DNA of 64,000 nt from Arthrinium phaeospermum (lineage: Eukaryota; Ascomycota; Sordariomycetes; Amphisphaeriales; Apiosporaceae). The position numbers were made by a program, and so were the translations under genes. Each line of letters begins with the position of its first letter. Position 1 is the first letter of the stretch. Location: assembly GCA_006503535.1 (NCBI GenBank), contig QYRS01000011.1, positions 434,001-498,000 of the forward strand, written 5' to 3'. Of the stretch, positions 22,372 through 33,414 are shown piece after piece. The notes beneath the pieces are model-generated. The model was given only the letters and a program-made list of their open reading frames with translations. It searched no databases and was not told the DNA's origin.

Positions 22372-23588
22372 ATGTCGACAGATGACGATGGGTAAGCTCC
22401 CCGTTCCAATTCCCATATCCAGCCCCACGCCCGGCCAGGTCACTGACAACTTCTCATTAGCTTGCGCAAAGCCGACGGCGATACCGCTGCTACTACCGAC
22501 GCGAATATGGAGGATTCTTCCAGCACACAGAAGCGCAAGGCGCCATCACCATCGCCTTCGGAGGTGGCGACGACCCAGTCCCCCAAGCGCACGCGACGCG
22601 AAGACCCCGACGCCGCCGCCGCAGAAGACAGAGGCAGCCGCCGCGGCTCCACCGCCACGCGGTCGCCCACAGTGCCCCGGCAGATCTCGCCCGTCGAGCG
22701 CCGGCTGAGCGCGTCCACGGAGGACAAGAAACGCGGCAAGCGGTTATTCGGTGGTTTGCTGAACACGTTAAGTCAAACCACTACCAACTCGCAGCAGAAG
22801 CGACGGCAGGAGATCGAGCGACGACAGCAGGAAAAAGCCACCCAGCAGCGGGCCGAGGACAGCAAGCACCGCGAAGTCAAGCTGGCCAAGGTCAGAGAAG
22901 TGCGCCAGCGGGAGCAGATCGGCTTCGAGGAACAGGTGGTGAGTTGCGCTTTACATTACCATCTACTGGCACAGCTACGGCCCCGGTAGCTGTTTGGACG
23001 ATTGGCTGATCCGGACGGTAGATGAAAACACGGCATTCCCATTTGGTCGCCACGGCCCGTTTTCTCAGAACGAAAACCGAACCCCATATCGTAAGTTACA
23101 GCCTTCTTTGCCTCTTGTTACGCCCCCTGCATTGCCGTCATAACTAACTGATGTCGCAGTATTACCTTCCCTGGGACCTCACCCAACACCAGGAAGACCT
23201 CATCAAGGACCAAGTCCAAGATGCGGAAGACTTGGTCAATCAGGAAACCCGTGAGTTCAAGCAGAAACGAGAGAAACGACATGGCGAATCCGGCGTAGCC
23301 GATGAGCAACCTCTTCCTCCTGGCGATGAGATGGTGATAGAGGACACTTCACATCCCCCAGCATCACTACCACCAGCAGATCAGCCCGAAGAGCAGCAGC
23401 AGCAACAACAGCAACAAACCACTGTGGGTAGTAAAAGTGACCACGACCCTGACCCCCCAGCACAGCCTGAATCTACTAATGATCATACAACCACACAAGC
23501 CAGCAAAGCCGGTGGCGCCCATGCCAAGGAAGCGGATGAAGCCGGAGATGTCATGGTGGTAGAAGGCGAAGACACAGTGATTTACTAA
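22372..23588 (+). CDS. Pinin/SDK/MemA-domain protein
   Basis: Nuclear protein of the pinin family, which acts in splicing and with the exon-junction complex in animals. Exons 22372-22391, 22461-22938, 23022-23090 and 23160-23588 give 331 residues. The basic, Ser/Arg-rich N-terminal part is followed by the family core: KRLFGGLLNTLSQ, a long charged helix, GFEEQVMKTRHSHL, ARFLRTKTEPHI and YYLPWDLTQHQEDLI. The 69-nt third exon encodes exactly the most conserved 23 residues. A Q-rich tract at about 23394-23416 (CAG/CAA) and an acidic, Pro/Glu-rich C-terminus follow. It is divergent to PHF5A. Confidence 0.92.
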
Positions 23589-24534
23589 CGATAAACTGTA
23601 ATGAAGCGAGGCTCACTACCCGGTATTGGTAATCTAAAAATTTAAACCCTCTCTTGATCTGCCTAGTCTTCCAGTGTAGACGTGCCAAACATGTGAAGGA
23701 AATCTAATGATGCCGATGCGAAGCATTTCAGGGGTAATCAACCCATATGCCTATCTTCTGGGACAGCTCGTGCTTCCTCTTCCTATTTATTCCCCTCCAT
23801 TAAGTGCTAGGTAACCAGTCCGGCTGGTTGAGAAAAACCCGAGTTATCCAAGAAGGTTACATATTCCAGTTGAATCGCCATTCATACACATCTGAAGCCA
23901 ACTCGGACCAGCTTCTTTTCTTCTATGGCATCGCCGTCGCGCACTTACAGCCTAAGCAATAGTGCCCTGGGATATGTTATTTCTTGCCTGAGATGTGATC
24001 TGTTATGACATGTGAAGGCCATTCAAGGCATAATGTGTGGTGTCGAAAAGATGTAAGGCAAGTTGAAAAGGACAACATCTGAGGTCGGTCGCACAAATGA
24101 CTGCCTTTTACCAATGTTGTCGACTATCAAAGAACCCCAAACAAATTCCCAAGCTTTAGATGCCGGAAAGATTGGTAGGACAGTCTGGGGTCTTAGTTCT
24201 ATTGGGAAAGCCTGACGAGAACTTCACATCCACTACACCTACAATCCTCCACAGCAATGATGCATTGAATATGTACTCTGAGCCCAGTTTTGTTTCCTTC
24301 CAAACTTTAGACGCCATCCATGCGCCTTAATTGCATCAACCACTTCAACGGCAAGTCAAGACGGCAAGAGAGAAGATACCAACAACGCTTCACAAGACCA
24401 GTCCTCGACTTCACCCATACAAAACACTAGCAAAATCGAAGCACCAATTCTTCCCCCAGTCCCTTCACATCCATCTCCATCTATTGATAACACGCTTCAC
24501 CCCCTAGCGTGGGGAATTCGATAAAACAGCAATC
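23589..24534. other. Intergenic, 0.95 kb
   Basis: Promoter side of the acidic protein gene at 24535. No gene was recognised. Confidence 0.5.
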
Positions 24535-25368
24535 ATGGACATTTCCTCGAGTCCCCACGACGACGACAACCATCAAACTGCCGACTTTGTTGTCTACGAC
24601 GACCAACAAGAGATTCCCGCTCCCTCCTCGGGCCCTTGCATGGTCTGTGGCCGCACCTCCGACTTCCCCTCCCCTTTCAAGGAAGACGCGTTCGAGTGCG
24701 AATTCCTGTGTGGCTGGCCGGTGCCCCGTGACATCCGGGAGCGGCTGCGCCGGGTCAAGGAGCAGGAAGAGCGACGGGATGCCGAGTCTCACGGCTACGA
24801 GGCCGACGACGAGAAGGAAGATGGCGGTCAGGATACATCAGAGGGATCGATTATTGTCATTGTGAATGTGAACAACAACAACAACATGGGGGGTGAGATG
24901 GATGGACTACCCAGTCAAGCTGCGGATCATCACGACGAAGAAAGTCCTGTTGGCAGCCATGACACCAGCATGACGCCTCTTCAGTCCGAGGTGGAAGGGG
25001 CAACGACTGATATTATCGTCGATGCGGACACTGTCGACGTCTACGAGGAAATGCACAAGACACTCTTCCCCGACGGCGTTCCTAGTCCGCCAATCCGACC
25101 GACAACACCACCAGGCACCGCCAACGCAGCCGGCGGAAACGATGACCTGCAGATCGCCTCCTCGGTGAAGCGGAAGCCCAAGGACGGCAACGAAAGCAGC
25201 AAGGAGCGGCCGGCGAAGAAGCAGAAGACTGTGGGCGGGCCAAGCGGGACGGTATCGAAGGATCCCATGGACTACTTCCGACTCGGGGGCCGTCACAACC
25301 TGCTGGGATTCAAGGCGAAGCCGAGCTTGGCTGATGTGCTGTTTGGCTATCATGGCGATGAGCGTTAG
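24535..25368 (+). CDS. Unrecognised acidic low-complexity protein
   Basis: Intronless 277-residue frame from a well-placed ATG. Near residues 35-60 is a Cys cluster (CMVCGRTSDF, then CEFLCGWPVP) that could bind one zinc. The rest is acidic and low in complexity, with an Asn run (NVNNNNN), a Lys-rich patch (KRKPKDGNES, PAKKQKT) that could be a nuclear signal, and a C-terminus DYFRLGGRHNLLGFKAKPSLADVLFGYHGDER that looks folded. I do not recognise the family. Coding is supported by length, codon composition and the ordered C-terminus. Confidence 0.6.
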   Translation: MDISSSPHDDDNHQTADFVVYDDQQEIPAPSSGPCMVCGRTSDFPSPFKEDAFECEFLCGWPVPRDIRERLRRVKEQEERRDAESHGYEADDEKEDGGQDTSEGSIIVIVNVNNNNNMGGEMDGLPSQAADHHDEESPVGSHDTSMTPLQSEVEGATTDIIVDADTVDVYEEMHKTLFPDGVPSPPIRPTTPPGTANAAGGNDDLQIASSVKRKPKDGNESSKERPAKKQKTVGGPSGTVSKDPMDYFRLGGRHNLLGFKAKPSLADVLFGYHGDER

Positions 25369-25794
25369 GGAATGAGTTGGCCATTTCTGTACAGTTGGCG
25401 TGGTGTGTTATTGATCCCAGGGGTTATCATGACTGGGACGATTGGGGATCAGGATGGGATGCCTTGGTACCTTTGCTGTATGGCTGAAGGGGTACTGGCA
25501 ACCGCAAGATCCAGGCAGAATCATAGAACGTCATCGCGCGCAGAGATACATGCTTATGGCCTGGTTCCGAGAACGAATCTATTGGAATAACCTACGGCTT
25601 AATGCCGAACACGAAGTCATTGAAACAATTGTCAATAGTAGTGACAGGCTGTGTTTTTCCTGGATGAGAATGTGCCGAGGGCGTACAGGTTTAGCCCATC
25701 AAGGCAACACCAACATTGGCAATAGGAGCTCGCCCTGAACGACGATGAGAGATACCAGCAGCCCATTATATGGCCGTTCTCTAGGCTGCTGTTG
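25369..25794. other. Convergent intergenic region
   Basis: A 426-base gap between convergent genes. No feature. Confidence 0.45.
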
Positions 25795-26982
25795 CTACCC
25801 TTCCTCTTCCCCTCCGACCTCGCCGTCCCCATCGTCTTCCTCATCCTGATCCCGATCGTCCTCTTCATCTTCATCAATCCCTTTTAGGATTAAATTCACA
25901 TTTTCCCACAATTGCCTGAGAAGTTCTCTCAAGGGACAAGATTGATCTGCCTCACATCGGTGCTTGCAGCCCTTGTGTGCACGAGAGAACCTTGTAGAAA
26001 GCTCCGTCAGTGTACAAGTTGAGAATGGGTCGACGGAGGGCCATAGCATGCAGTCCGTCAATATCTTGAAATACTCAGAAATCCTGAACTCGGGGTACAG
26101 GCATTTTCATTGTACATCATCACATCGCGCTGGCAAGATGTACACACTCGATTCTCCTCGCCCCTATTCCCGCATTTCTTGCATAAATAATGGGGATGTC
26201 GCATGTCGAAGTATCCTTTCGTCGCTCGAAGACTGACTTCTGTATATTGCAGCTCCCTATGAAGTAGCATGAACTTTTCGGCAACCACGGCCGATAGCGC
26301 AGCTGCAGCGCGTCAGTCAGTGGAAAGAAACCCTCCAAGACAAAGGTCGGTTACATGTCAAATGGTCTGGAAGAAGATCCATCTTTTCCAACTGTTTCCA
26401 CGATGATGCGAAGTTGGGAGGGAGGTACATCGCAATTTTGCTGGATATCTTATAGAACTTGGTGGCTCGGAACAGGTACGCTGCTAGTAGCGTGTATGCC
26501 GCCCCGGGCACGTCTGTTGAGGGCCGCACTTGACACCAGTGCGGAACCCAAGACGCCAACGCCCGGCTGCAGTCGTACTTGTCGCTGAACAATGCCACAG
26601 GCACAAGCTGCGTGTGATGCATGGAGAGTGTATCCGCTTTGGGATGGTAGTGAAGGGCACAAAGGACCGTCTCCACCGCGTCCGGGTCGTCGTCATGTAA
26701 GGCGATAGTAATCCGACCCTCCTTTCGCAGCTGGTGGCCCTCCTTGAAATTGGGGCCGAGCATTTTGGCGAAGACGGGCGATGCCAGGCTCAGTATCTGG
26801 GACGAGGCCCGGAAGCGCCGATCTTCGTCACAACGCGAGCATTTGATCGTGATCGTGACATCTCCCTCGGGATCTAGCACCATCGTTTCTCGTGCCTCGC
26901 AGCACTTTTCGGCATCGCCATTGCGACCCTGGCCGCTGCTGCCCTGGTTACTGATTTCTGCGGCTGGCCTCTTCTTTCCCAT
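25795..26982 (-). CDS. BTB/POZ-domain protein with apparent -1 frameshift
   Basis: Fungal BTB/POZ protein, a protein-protein interaction module, sometimes a CUL3 adaptor. Exon 1 (26355-26982) starts MGKKRPAAE and carries the BTB fold: TITIKCSRC, FRASSQILSLASPVFAKMLGPNF, then ETVLCALHYHPKA and FSDKYDCSRAL. A 52-nt intron leads to exon 2, with a Cys-rich segment (LCKKCGNRG, CTSCQRDV) and SVDPFSTCTLTELSTRFSRAH, a C-terminal pattern usual in this group, and an Asp/Glu-rich tail. Near 26104-26109 the frame changes at a run of four A's; one more A would join the two parts without loss (378 residues). As written, translation stops at 26058. No intron fits there. Confidence 0.75.
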
Positions 26983-27981
26983 GTCGGCCTAATAAAAAGA
27001 GATCGTGCTGTCGGAGAAGGGTACGGAGCGGTTTTCAGAAGGGAGGTTGTAGAAACATCATGCAATGAAAATTGGGACCTGGAGGGAATATGCTCATTGT
27101 TCTGTTGTCATTCTCCTCCACATCCTCATGTTGTTGGAGATACTTCACTAGTTTGGCCCCGCGGTTACAGAAGGCCACTCGTGAAATCATAATCGAGAAT
27201 TGTCCAAACTTATTGTCTAGCAGCCAATCGCATCACCTCGAGTCCAGGCGCTCTGTTGCCGTCTCCCCCAACCGTGCGCCAGACGCTTTAGCCTTTGGGG
27301 CCCTTCAGATGTAGAGCACCAGGTATATTCTCATCAGATGATGTGTCCCGAGACCCACGAATACATGAGAGGAAATAGAACTACAAGTTATGAATCACGT
27401 TGGGTACAAAGACAGCTCATCGCTATGTGTCGCTTCCTCGTAACAGGACTATCGATAAGGATGCTTGGACTATCACGGCGCTGCAACCGGTTCTCTAACC
27501 AACCGGCCCACCCGCGCCGTACCCGCGGGCAAAACGACGACGTTGCCTAGTCAGGGTCTTGACTGCCTGTCAGAGCTTATCAACACCCCTTAAATGGACG
27601 GTCGCCTTCCCATTTGGTTTAGGATTATAATCGACGCCCAAAACACCATCTAGACATCCCCACAGCACTTAGGCTCTCACATCCTGGAGCACTGCCGTCA
27701 TCACTGATTGAGGAAATGACATCTTGATAACACTTGGAGATGAGTTCTTATCACCACATTCATATCAACTCATGCGAGCGAAGAGTTCCTTGAAGAGAAG
27801 CATGGGGGGGTATCATTAGAGCAAGCGTAAGAGCCAGCTTGGTATATACAAAATGCTTATGAAATTGGAAATCAGTTGCCAGGCCACATTGGGGGCCATC
27901 CTGTGTATTCAAAGGTATCGTTCTACATTACATTAGGAAAAAGGGTGTGGTGTGGATTTGGCGGGGCTTTGCCCCCATCTA
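26983..27981. other. Intergenic, 1.0 kb
   Basis: Upstream of the BTB gene and downstream of the cell-wall gene. No gene was recognised. Confidence 0.5.
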
Positions 27982-30309
27982 TTAGATGAGGAGCATGGCA
28001 GCCACCGCAACACCCGCGGCGACACCCGCGGAGCCTCCGACCGGCTTCGCCGCACCAGCCGTGACGACGGGCTGGCCGGTGGGGAAGATACCGCCTGTGG
28101 CGCCGATGGCTGTCGAATTGGCGCCCCCGGTCACGGCAAACGGCGGCGGCATGGTCACGACAGGTGCCAAGCTGGCAGCGGTAGTAGGTGTCGTAGCGGC
28201 GGGTGGAGGCGGTGCTGCGACAACCGTACTGGCTGCAGGAGGTGGTGCCCGAACAGCGGTGTCCATTGGCGGAGCAGCGCTACAGGGAGCAGTCACCGTC
28301 ATGGTCTGGGGCGGCGGTGGGACGCCAGCCATGGGCTCTTTCACTGTGACGGTATGCGCCGGTGGCGCTACCGCAGCTGGGGCGGAATGGATGACAGTAA
28401 CAGTCTCGGGGGGAGGCGCGACGCCGGCATGGGACTGGACAATAGTATGGGTAAGGGTCACCGGAGGCGGCGCCATACCAGGATGCGTTTCGACGACCGT
28501 GTGGGTGACTGCTGGAGGAGGCGCCATTCCCGGGTGTGTTTCGACGACCGTGTGGGTAACTGCAGGCGGAGGCATGCCAGCGTGAGATTGAACGACAGTG
28601 TGGGTGAGGGTAACAGCCGGAGGAGGAGGCGCGACGACGGCGTGGGACTGGACAACGGTGTGGGTGACGGTGACTGGCGGGGCAACCGAACAGCTGCCGA
28701 CGACGGTGTGAAGCAGCGTTTTGGTCTCAACCATCGTATGGGTCACGGGCTTTTCCATAACGACGTGTGATGTGACCGTTACGTGCTCCGCCACGGTCTT
28801 GGTATCGTGCACCACCTCTTTCTTGGTCTCAGTAACATGTACGATTTGGGTATTGTTGGAGCCAATCGTCTCGTGGATCTTCTCAGTGACCTTGACGGGG
28901 ACAGTTTCCTTGATGGTTTTGGCAATGGTGTGAGTGACCACCACCTGGGAGGCGTTCCAACCAAGCGTCTGGGTCAGCGTCTCGGTGACCTTGACAGGGA
29001 TCGTTTGTTTGACCTTTTCGGTGACCTTGGCAGTCTCGGTCTCCTTCACCTTCTGCGTGACTGTGATAGGCAGCGTGGCGTTGATAGCATTGGTCTGCTT
29101 GACCGTCTCTGTCACCTTGACCTTTTCGGTAACCTTCTGAGTGACCTTGATGGGCACGGTAGCGTTTACTGCGACAGTCTGCTTGACCTTCTCGGTAACC
29201 TTGACCGGGATGGTCTCCTTGACTTTCTCGGTGATCTTCTGTGTGACCTTAACGGGGATGGTGGCATTGACCGCGACAGTCTGCTTAACATGCTCCGTTA
29301 CCTTCACTGGGATAGTCTCCTTGACCTTTTCGGTGACCTTGACAGGTATAGTAGCGTTGACTCGAATCGTCTCCTTGATATGCTCAGTAACCTTGACAGG
29401 GACTGTCTCCTTGACCTTCTCAGTGACCTTGATAGGCACAGTGGCATTGATGGCGACGGTCTCCTTGATGTGCTCTGTGACCTTAACAGGAACAGTCTCC
29501 TTGACTTTCTCGGTGACCTTCTCGGTAACCTTGACCGTCTCGGTATGAATCACTGTCTTCACAATCTCGCCTGCCTTGGAATCGGCCTTGGTGGTAGTGT
29601 GCGCGACTTTAGATTCGGCTGCAGTGCTGGTAACGTGCTCCACCTTCGATGCGGATGTAGAAGCCGTGGTCTTCTCTTCTTTGGCCTTGGATTCGGTGAC
29701 GACGGAGCTCTTCGCCTTGGTTTCGGTAGCGGCAGCTGTGGTGGACGCCGCCGGTGCACAGTGGAATGTGTTGACCAGGTCAAGACCCTTCTTCAGGACG
29801 GCGTTGATCACATTGCCAACGGTCTGGGTGGTCGATTGAGACTCCTTGGGACACTTGCCAACGATACCGTCCACCAGCTTCTGGGCTTCTTTGCCGATAT
29901 CGTTCACGCCAGTCTGAAGGATGGTGCAGAGTTTCGACTGCTCGAGCTCGAGCTTCTTCTTTTGAAAGTTGTCCACCAGTGACTGGCATCCACTTCCGAG
30001 ATTCGCAATGAGTGGTTGGATGTTCAGGGCGTCCTGAGCAGACATCTGGGTCTTGTCCATAGAGGCGGTGCATGTTTGTATGGTTTTGACGAGGCTCTGG
30101 GTATCTGACTGGATGGCCGTGGCATCCCCCTGAAAAGCGCCGGTCGAGTCGGCTAGCTGGGACACAGCGGCGGTGATCTTGTCCATGCAAGAATTGACTT
30201 TGGTAAATGTGCGGGCCTCGAGGATACTGCGGTGAGGATGCATCTCAACGGAGTGCGCGTTGCCGGCAGCCGCCAGGGCAAGAAAAGAAAAGAACGTAGT
30301 AACCCTCAT
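27982..30309 (-). CDS. HsbA-domain GPI-anchored cell-wall protein with Lys/Val/Thr repeats
   Basis: Secreted wall protein in one uninterrupted exon, 775 residues. The ATG at 30307-30309 opens a signal peptide (MRVTTFFSFLALAAAGNA). Residues about 30-180 form the helical HsbA (hydrophobic surface binding protein A) domain, with paired Cys (NSCMDKITAA, GSGCQSLVDNF, GKCPKES). A Ser/Thr/Lys linker follows, then about 300 residues of repeats built from KVTEKVKET and NATVPIKV units, of about 30 residues. Then come Pro-rich repeats (VTHTVVETHPGMAPPP). The C-terminus, GGSAGVAAGVAVAAMLLI, is a short hydrophobic GPI-anchor signal after a Gly/Ser site. Function: probably a surface adhesin or hydrophobicity protein, by inference. 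Confidence 0.88.
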   Translation of the reverse strand: MRVTTFFSFLALAAAGNAHSVEMHPHRSILEARTFTKVNSCMDKITAAVSQLADSTGAFQGDATAIQSDTQSLVKTIQTCTASMDKTQMSAQDALNIQPLIANLGSGCQSLVDNFQKKKLELEQSKLCTILQTGVNDIGKEAQKLVDGIVGKCPKESQSTTQTVGNVINAVLKKGLDLVNTFHCAPAASTTAAATETKAKSSVVTESKAKEEKTTASTSASKVEHVTSTAAESKVAHTTTKADSKAGEIVKTVIHTETVKVTEKVTEKVKETVPVKVTEHIKETVAINATVPIKVTEKVKETVPVKVTEHIKETIRVNATIPVKVTEKVKETIPVKVTEHVKQTVAVNATIPVKVTQKITEKVKETIPVKVTEKVKQTVAVNATVPIKVTQKVTEKVKVTETVKQTNAINATLPITVTQKVKETETAKVTEKVKQTIPVKVTETLTQTLGWNASQVVVTHTIAKTIKETVPVKVTEKIHETIGSNNTQIVHVTETKKEVVHDTKTVAEHVTVTSHVVMEKPVTHTMVETKTLLHTVVGSCSVAPPVTVTHTVVQSHAVVAPPPPAVTLTHTVVQSHAGMPPPAVTHTVVETHPGMAPPPAVTHTVVETHPGMAPPPVTLTHTIVQSHAGVAPPPETVTVIHSAPAAVAPPAHTVTVKEPMAGVPPPPQTMTVTAPCSAAPPMDTAVRAPPPAASTVVAAPPPPAATTPTTAASLAPVVTMPPPFAVTGGANSTAIGATGGIFPTGQPVVTAGAAKPVGGSAGVAAGVAVAAMLLI
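28430..28720 (-). repeat. Pro-rich VTHTVVETHPG repeats in the wall protein
   Basis: Tandem units of roughly 15-20 codons: VTLTHTVVQSHAG and VTHTVVETHPGMAPPP forms. Two adjacent units are nearly identical in DNA around 28480-28560. Confidence 0.8.
28870..29560 (-). repeat. About 30-residue KVTEKVKET/NATxPIKV repeats
   Basis: Several imperfect units of 28-34 residues (90-102 nt), each made of KVTEKVKET(V/I)PV-like sub-units and nearly all ending in an NAT sequon. Later units diverge (NAS, NNT). Sub-repeats of about 10 residues alternate Val/Thr with Lys/Glu. Confidence 0.85.
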
Positions 30310-32364
30310 GGTGATCAACAGCGAGGCAATGAACGAATGGGAAAAGTTGGTCTAGCCAAAAAAGAATGGGATAAGAAACAAATACAAGCCGGCGCAACTA
30401 ACGACAGTAGGGTGCGTAAGGAGCGTGAGAAGAAGAGATAGACTGCGGGCGAAGCGCATGGGGCTCGCCATCCTTAAGAGACTCTGGCGGAGGCAGAGCC
30501 GCACGCCTTGCTGGGTGATGCTCTCACTATCCACGGCAACCCTTGTACAACACGGATGGCCGGCAGTGGAATCTGGATAGAGCTTGCCAGGCAAGGTTCG
30601 GACTTAAGCCCGCCGGCCTGCCCATGTCACACTGGATTGGGGCGGCATGGCCGTTTGGGTGGCAGTGCACCCTGACATTGGCATTGGCGGCGTGCTGATG
30701 TGGATGAGCTTTGTTCTGAAGTCGGTCTTCAAACTCGCAATCTCTCGGCGGGGGTGTTTTCAGGGACACGGAAGCGCACGGCAGGACCACCCCAATACCA
30801 CCTTGCCAGGCTTGACCTACCGTCTAGGGCTGTCTTAGCATTAAGCATAGATGCATCTCAACCCCAGATGCCCCTGCATGACTCAATTGCTAGGCCAATG
30901 GGCAGCTCGGTACGACTTGTTGGCCGGCGGTCAAATGGTTCCTGCCAATGTCAATGTCACGCTGAACAAGGGAAGACTTGGAAGTTGGAACAAATATGGG
31001 ATGACACCGGTGCGCTAAAGAAGCGCGCTAAAGAAGCAGCATGTTTGCATGTCAAACCTGCGTGGGGGACGTGTGCACCGGAAGCCGGCAGACACACACA
31101 CACACTAGATCAACTGTCAATACGAATCAGCTAAAGCAGGAAGCTGTTGCGAATGACTTCTTCGCCTTTCCCCAACCCAACTGTCCAGGTCGTCTCAGTG
31201 CATCTTTACACGTGAGGCTTGACAGTCAAAACGAGATGCCCGCGCCCGTGATACTCTTGCAACATAGTACTGGGCGCTGCGGTGGGCAATCGCAATGCTT
31301 GGTGAGTGAGATGGCAACGAGAGACTCTGGCCGCCCGAGCGGTCGCTAGCGAGCTGAAAGCGGTTGAGCAGCCCCGGTTTTTAAAGCTGCAGGGGTTCGA
31401 CAAGCGCAGGGATGAAACGGCAACCTGGAGGACGATCAAATCGAAGGGAAGAGAATCAATTCACATTGAAAGCATTTTCATCCTGTTTTGTAGGATCCCA
31501 GGTCGTGGCAGGTCCGAAAAAAACTGTTCGAATCAGCCCTGGCCGTATTGCCAGGGTGACCTTGACTCAAGCAAGCTGTTCTGAAAGCTTGGCATCGACT
31601 GCAGTTCAACGGCACTCCTGCACATGAGGACTACCTAACGAACCAGCACGTCCTTCTCAGCCTCTATGGATTGGATGAATGACACAGACAATTGGGCCGC
31701 AGAACCCCATCCTCAAGATTATTGGCGTTTCTTGAGATGCGTTTTCGGTAGCATTAACCTAGCTCGAGGGCCTGGAGATTGTTGATGTCCAAATTCGGGA
31801 CCACTAACTTGGCAGATCATGTTTCCATGTATGATGGCCACTCCAGCACGACCTTGGCCGCCTTATTTGGTTTCTCGCGGCGATCTGGTATATTTAGACT
31901 GCATTGCCCAACTTGCCACGGCCACGACCGCTGTCGTTTCTAGGATGGCTTTTCTGGAAAGAATTTTGACTTTTGGCTGGCACGGTTTCCGTCTGATCTA
32001 CTCGTCTACGATTGACTGACCCGAGAGTGCATCTGTACTCCGTACTGTTCTTCCATTTCTGTATAGGCTCGTTTTAGGTAGAAAAAAAACACGAAACTAT
32101 CAGGACCAAAACATGTTACATACCGAAAGGTGAAGCGCCTAACGATAATTAGCTGATCGACCCAAGGATTGTTGCCTACTCTTGCTGCCAAGGGTGACCG
32201 CCCCTGGCAGTACTGTAATGCCTGCGTCCATGTCCATGAGTATATAGAACAGACAAGAAGAAAAGAACAGACACCTTATTCCACCTCGAGCTATTCCTTG
32301 CCTCATTCCTCCCTCAAAATGATGGTATCTATCAGTTGGGTTAGCTAAGAATATAAATAATACT
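30310..32364. other. Intergenic, 2 kb
   Basis: Long upstream region of the wall-protein gene. It holds an (AC)7 microsatellite at about 31092-31105. The plus-strand frames are short and lack coding features. Confidence 0.5.
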
Positions 32365-32855
32365 TCAGTTTGTGCCCCCCTGTGTAGTTATCTCAACAGG
32401 GATTGATAACAGAGCCTTCTCCAGTACCTGATTGCGTTCCCAATACCAAGATATTACTTCCCACGACTCTTCGAGCTCCAAACGCAGTTTTCGGATCTGA
32501 TCCGGGTACGAGCCACCGTCGCGGTCTTCCGCTTCCTGCTCCCGCTCGTATTCCCATGAGGGTTGCATGCCTAGACGCTTCCGAAGAATCCTGTTTTCTA
32601 CGATGAGTCCTGCGTGCAGCGTCTGACTTCGCCCGGACTGGTGTTGTATCCGGTGTAACAGTTCGTTTTGCTTAGCCACGCAGGCGTCTTGCTCGCCTAT
32701 CCGCTCGTCACGTTTGCTGATCTCCTTCTTGAGCGTACCACCTCGAGCGCAAGGTGACGCGTGAGAGGATCCCGCATGGCGCGCTTCACGCGCTGGCGGA
32801 TACTACGCTGTTCTTGCGTAGTGGACGGCGGTTGCGATCCTTCAACCCCGTCCAT
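32365..32855 (-). pseudogene. Coiled-coil protein gene with apparent -1 frameshift
   Basis: Two adjacent frames read as one helical protein. The first starts at ATG 32853-32855 (MDGVEGSQPP) and runs through QEQRSIRQRVKRAMRDPLTRH. The second continues TLKKEISKRDERIGEQDA, VAKQNELLHRIQHQ, NRILRKRLGMQPSW and ends EITTQGGTN. Between them, at about 32738-32745, one base is missing or two are extra. The basic stretch followed by a heptad-like helix recalls bZIP-like proteins, but the N-x7-R signature is not seen, so I do not call it that. Further upstream the same frame is open except for a TGA at 32898-32900 (CGA to TGA possible). Possibly decayed. Confidence 0.5.
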
Positions 32856-33414
32856 GGATCTGATACCTTCGGCATCTCTACGTGCCCCTCTAGAGTCTCA
32901 TGGGCTTGGCGATGTAGCTTTTTCCGAATCCTCCATTTCGCCGGAATCGTCCTCTGTATCGCTACCGTTGTATATGTCCTCGGGAAGACAATGTTTCGCA
33001 AAGTATATCTTGCAAACCAGGCCCTGTCGCAAGAAACGGAATTTGCTGAATGACGGAGAAGATGCCCCCACCTGCCCCTTAAATGCCCATTGGCCATGAA
33101 TCAGGATCCCATTGTTCACGCCCGAATACCAAGGGATGTCACATCAGATTAAGTGCATTGCTTTGTGTGGCAATGAGTATCTAAACAAAGCATTGTCCTT
33201 TGACATTTTAATAATAACTAATATTTCTTAATGGCACTGGGCACGTTGGATTCCCTTGGTGCTTAAACCGGTTTCTGATTCTCCTTCTCATTGCGTTCAC
33301 TTCCCCTAGTCTGTGACTTGGGCGTAGAGAAAGCGATTCCCCTTTCTGTAGAGGGGAAATCACAGCGCCCTCTGGTCGATTCAACATGCCACCAAGAGCA
33401 GTGGGAGCCGGATC
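32856..33414. other. Intergenic or upstream remains of the coiled-coil gene
   Basis: The minus frame 32898-33119 (including ESDTEDDSGEME-like acidic text) could be an earlier part of the coiled-coil gene. No ATG or splice pattern supports it. Confidence 0.35.

Noticed and set aside
27986..28770. Two further long plus-strand frames over the wall gene's 3' part
   Set aside because: Ala/Gly/Val- and Arg/Gly-rich shadows of the Pro-rich repeats.
28783..29982. 399-codon open frame antisense to the wall-protein repeats
   Set aside because: Its Leu/Asp/Gly periodicity follows from the repeat on the other strand. No start context, signal or domain.
30700..31134. 144-codon plus-strand frame in the 2-kb gap
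   Set aside because: No domain, no splice context, irregular composition. Probably chance.
31500..31540. tRNA-like B box (GTTCGAATC)
   Set aside because: No cloverleaf or A box could be built around it.
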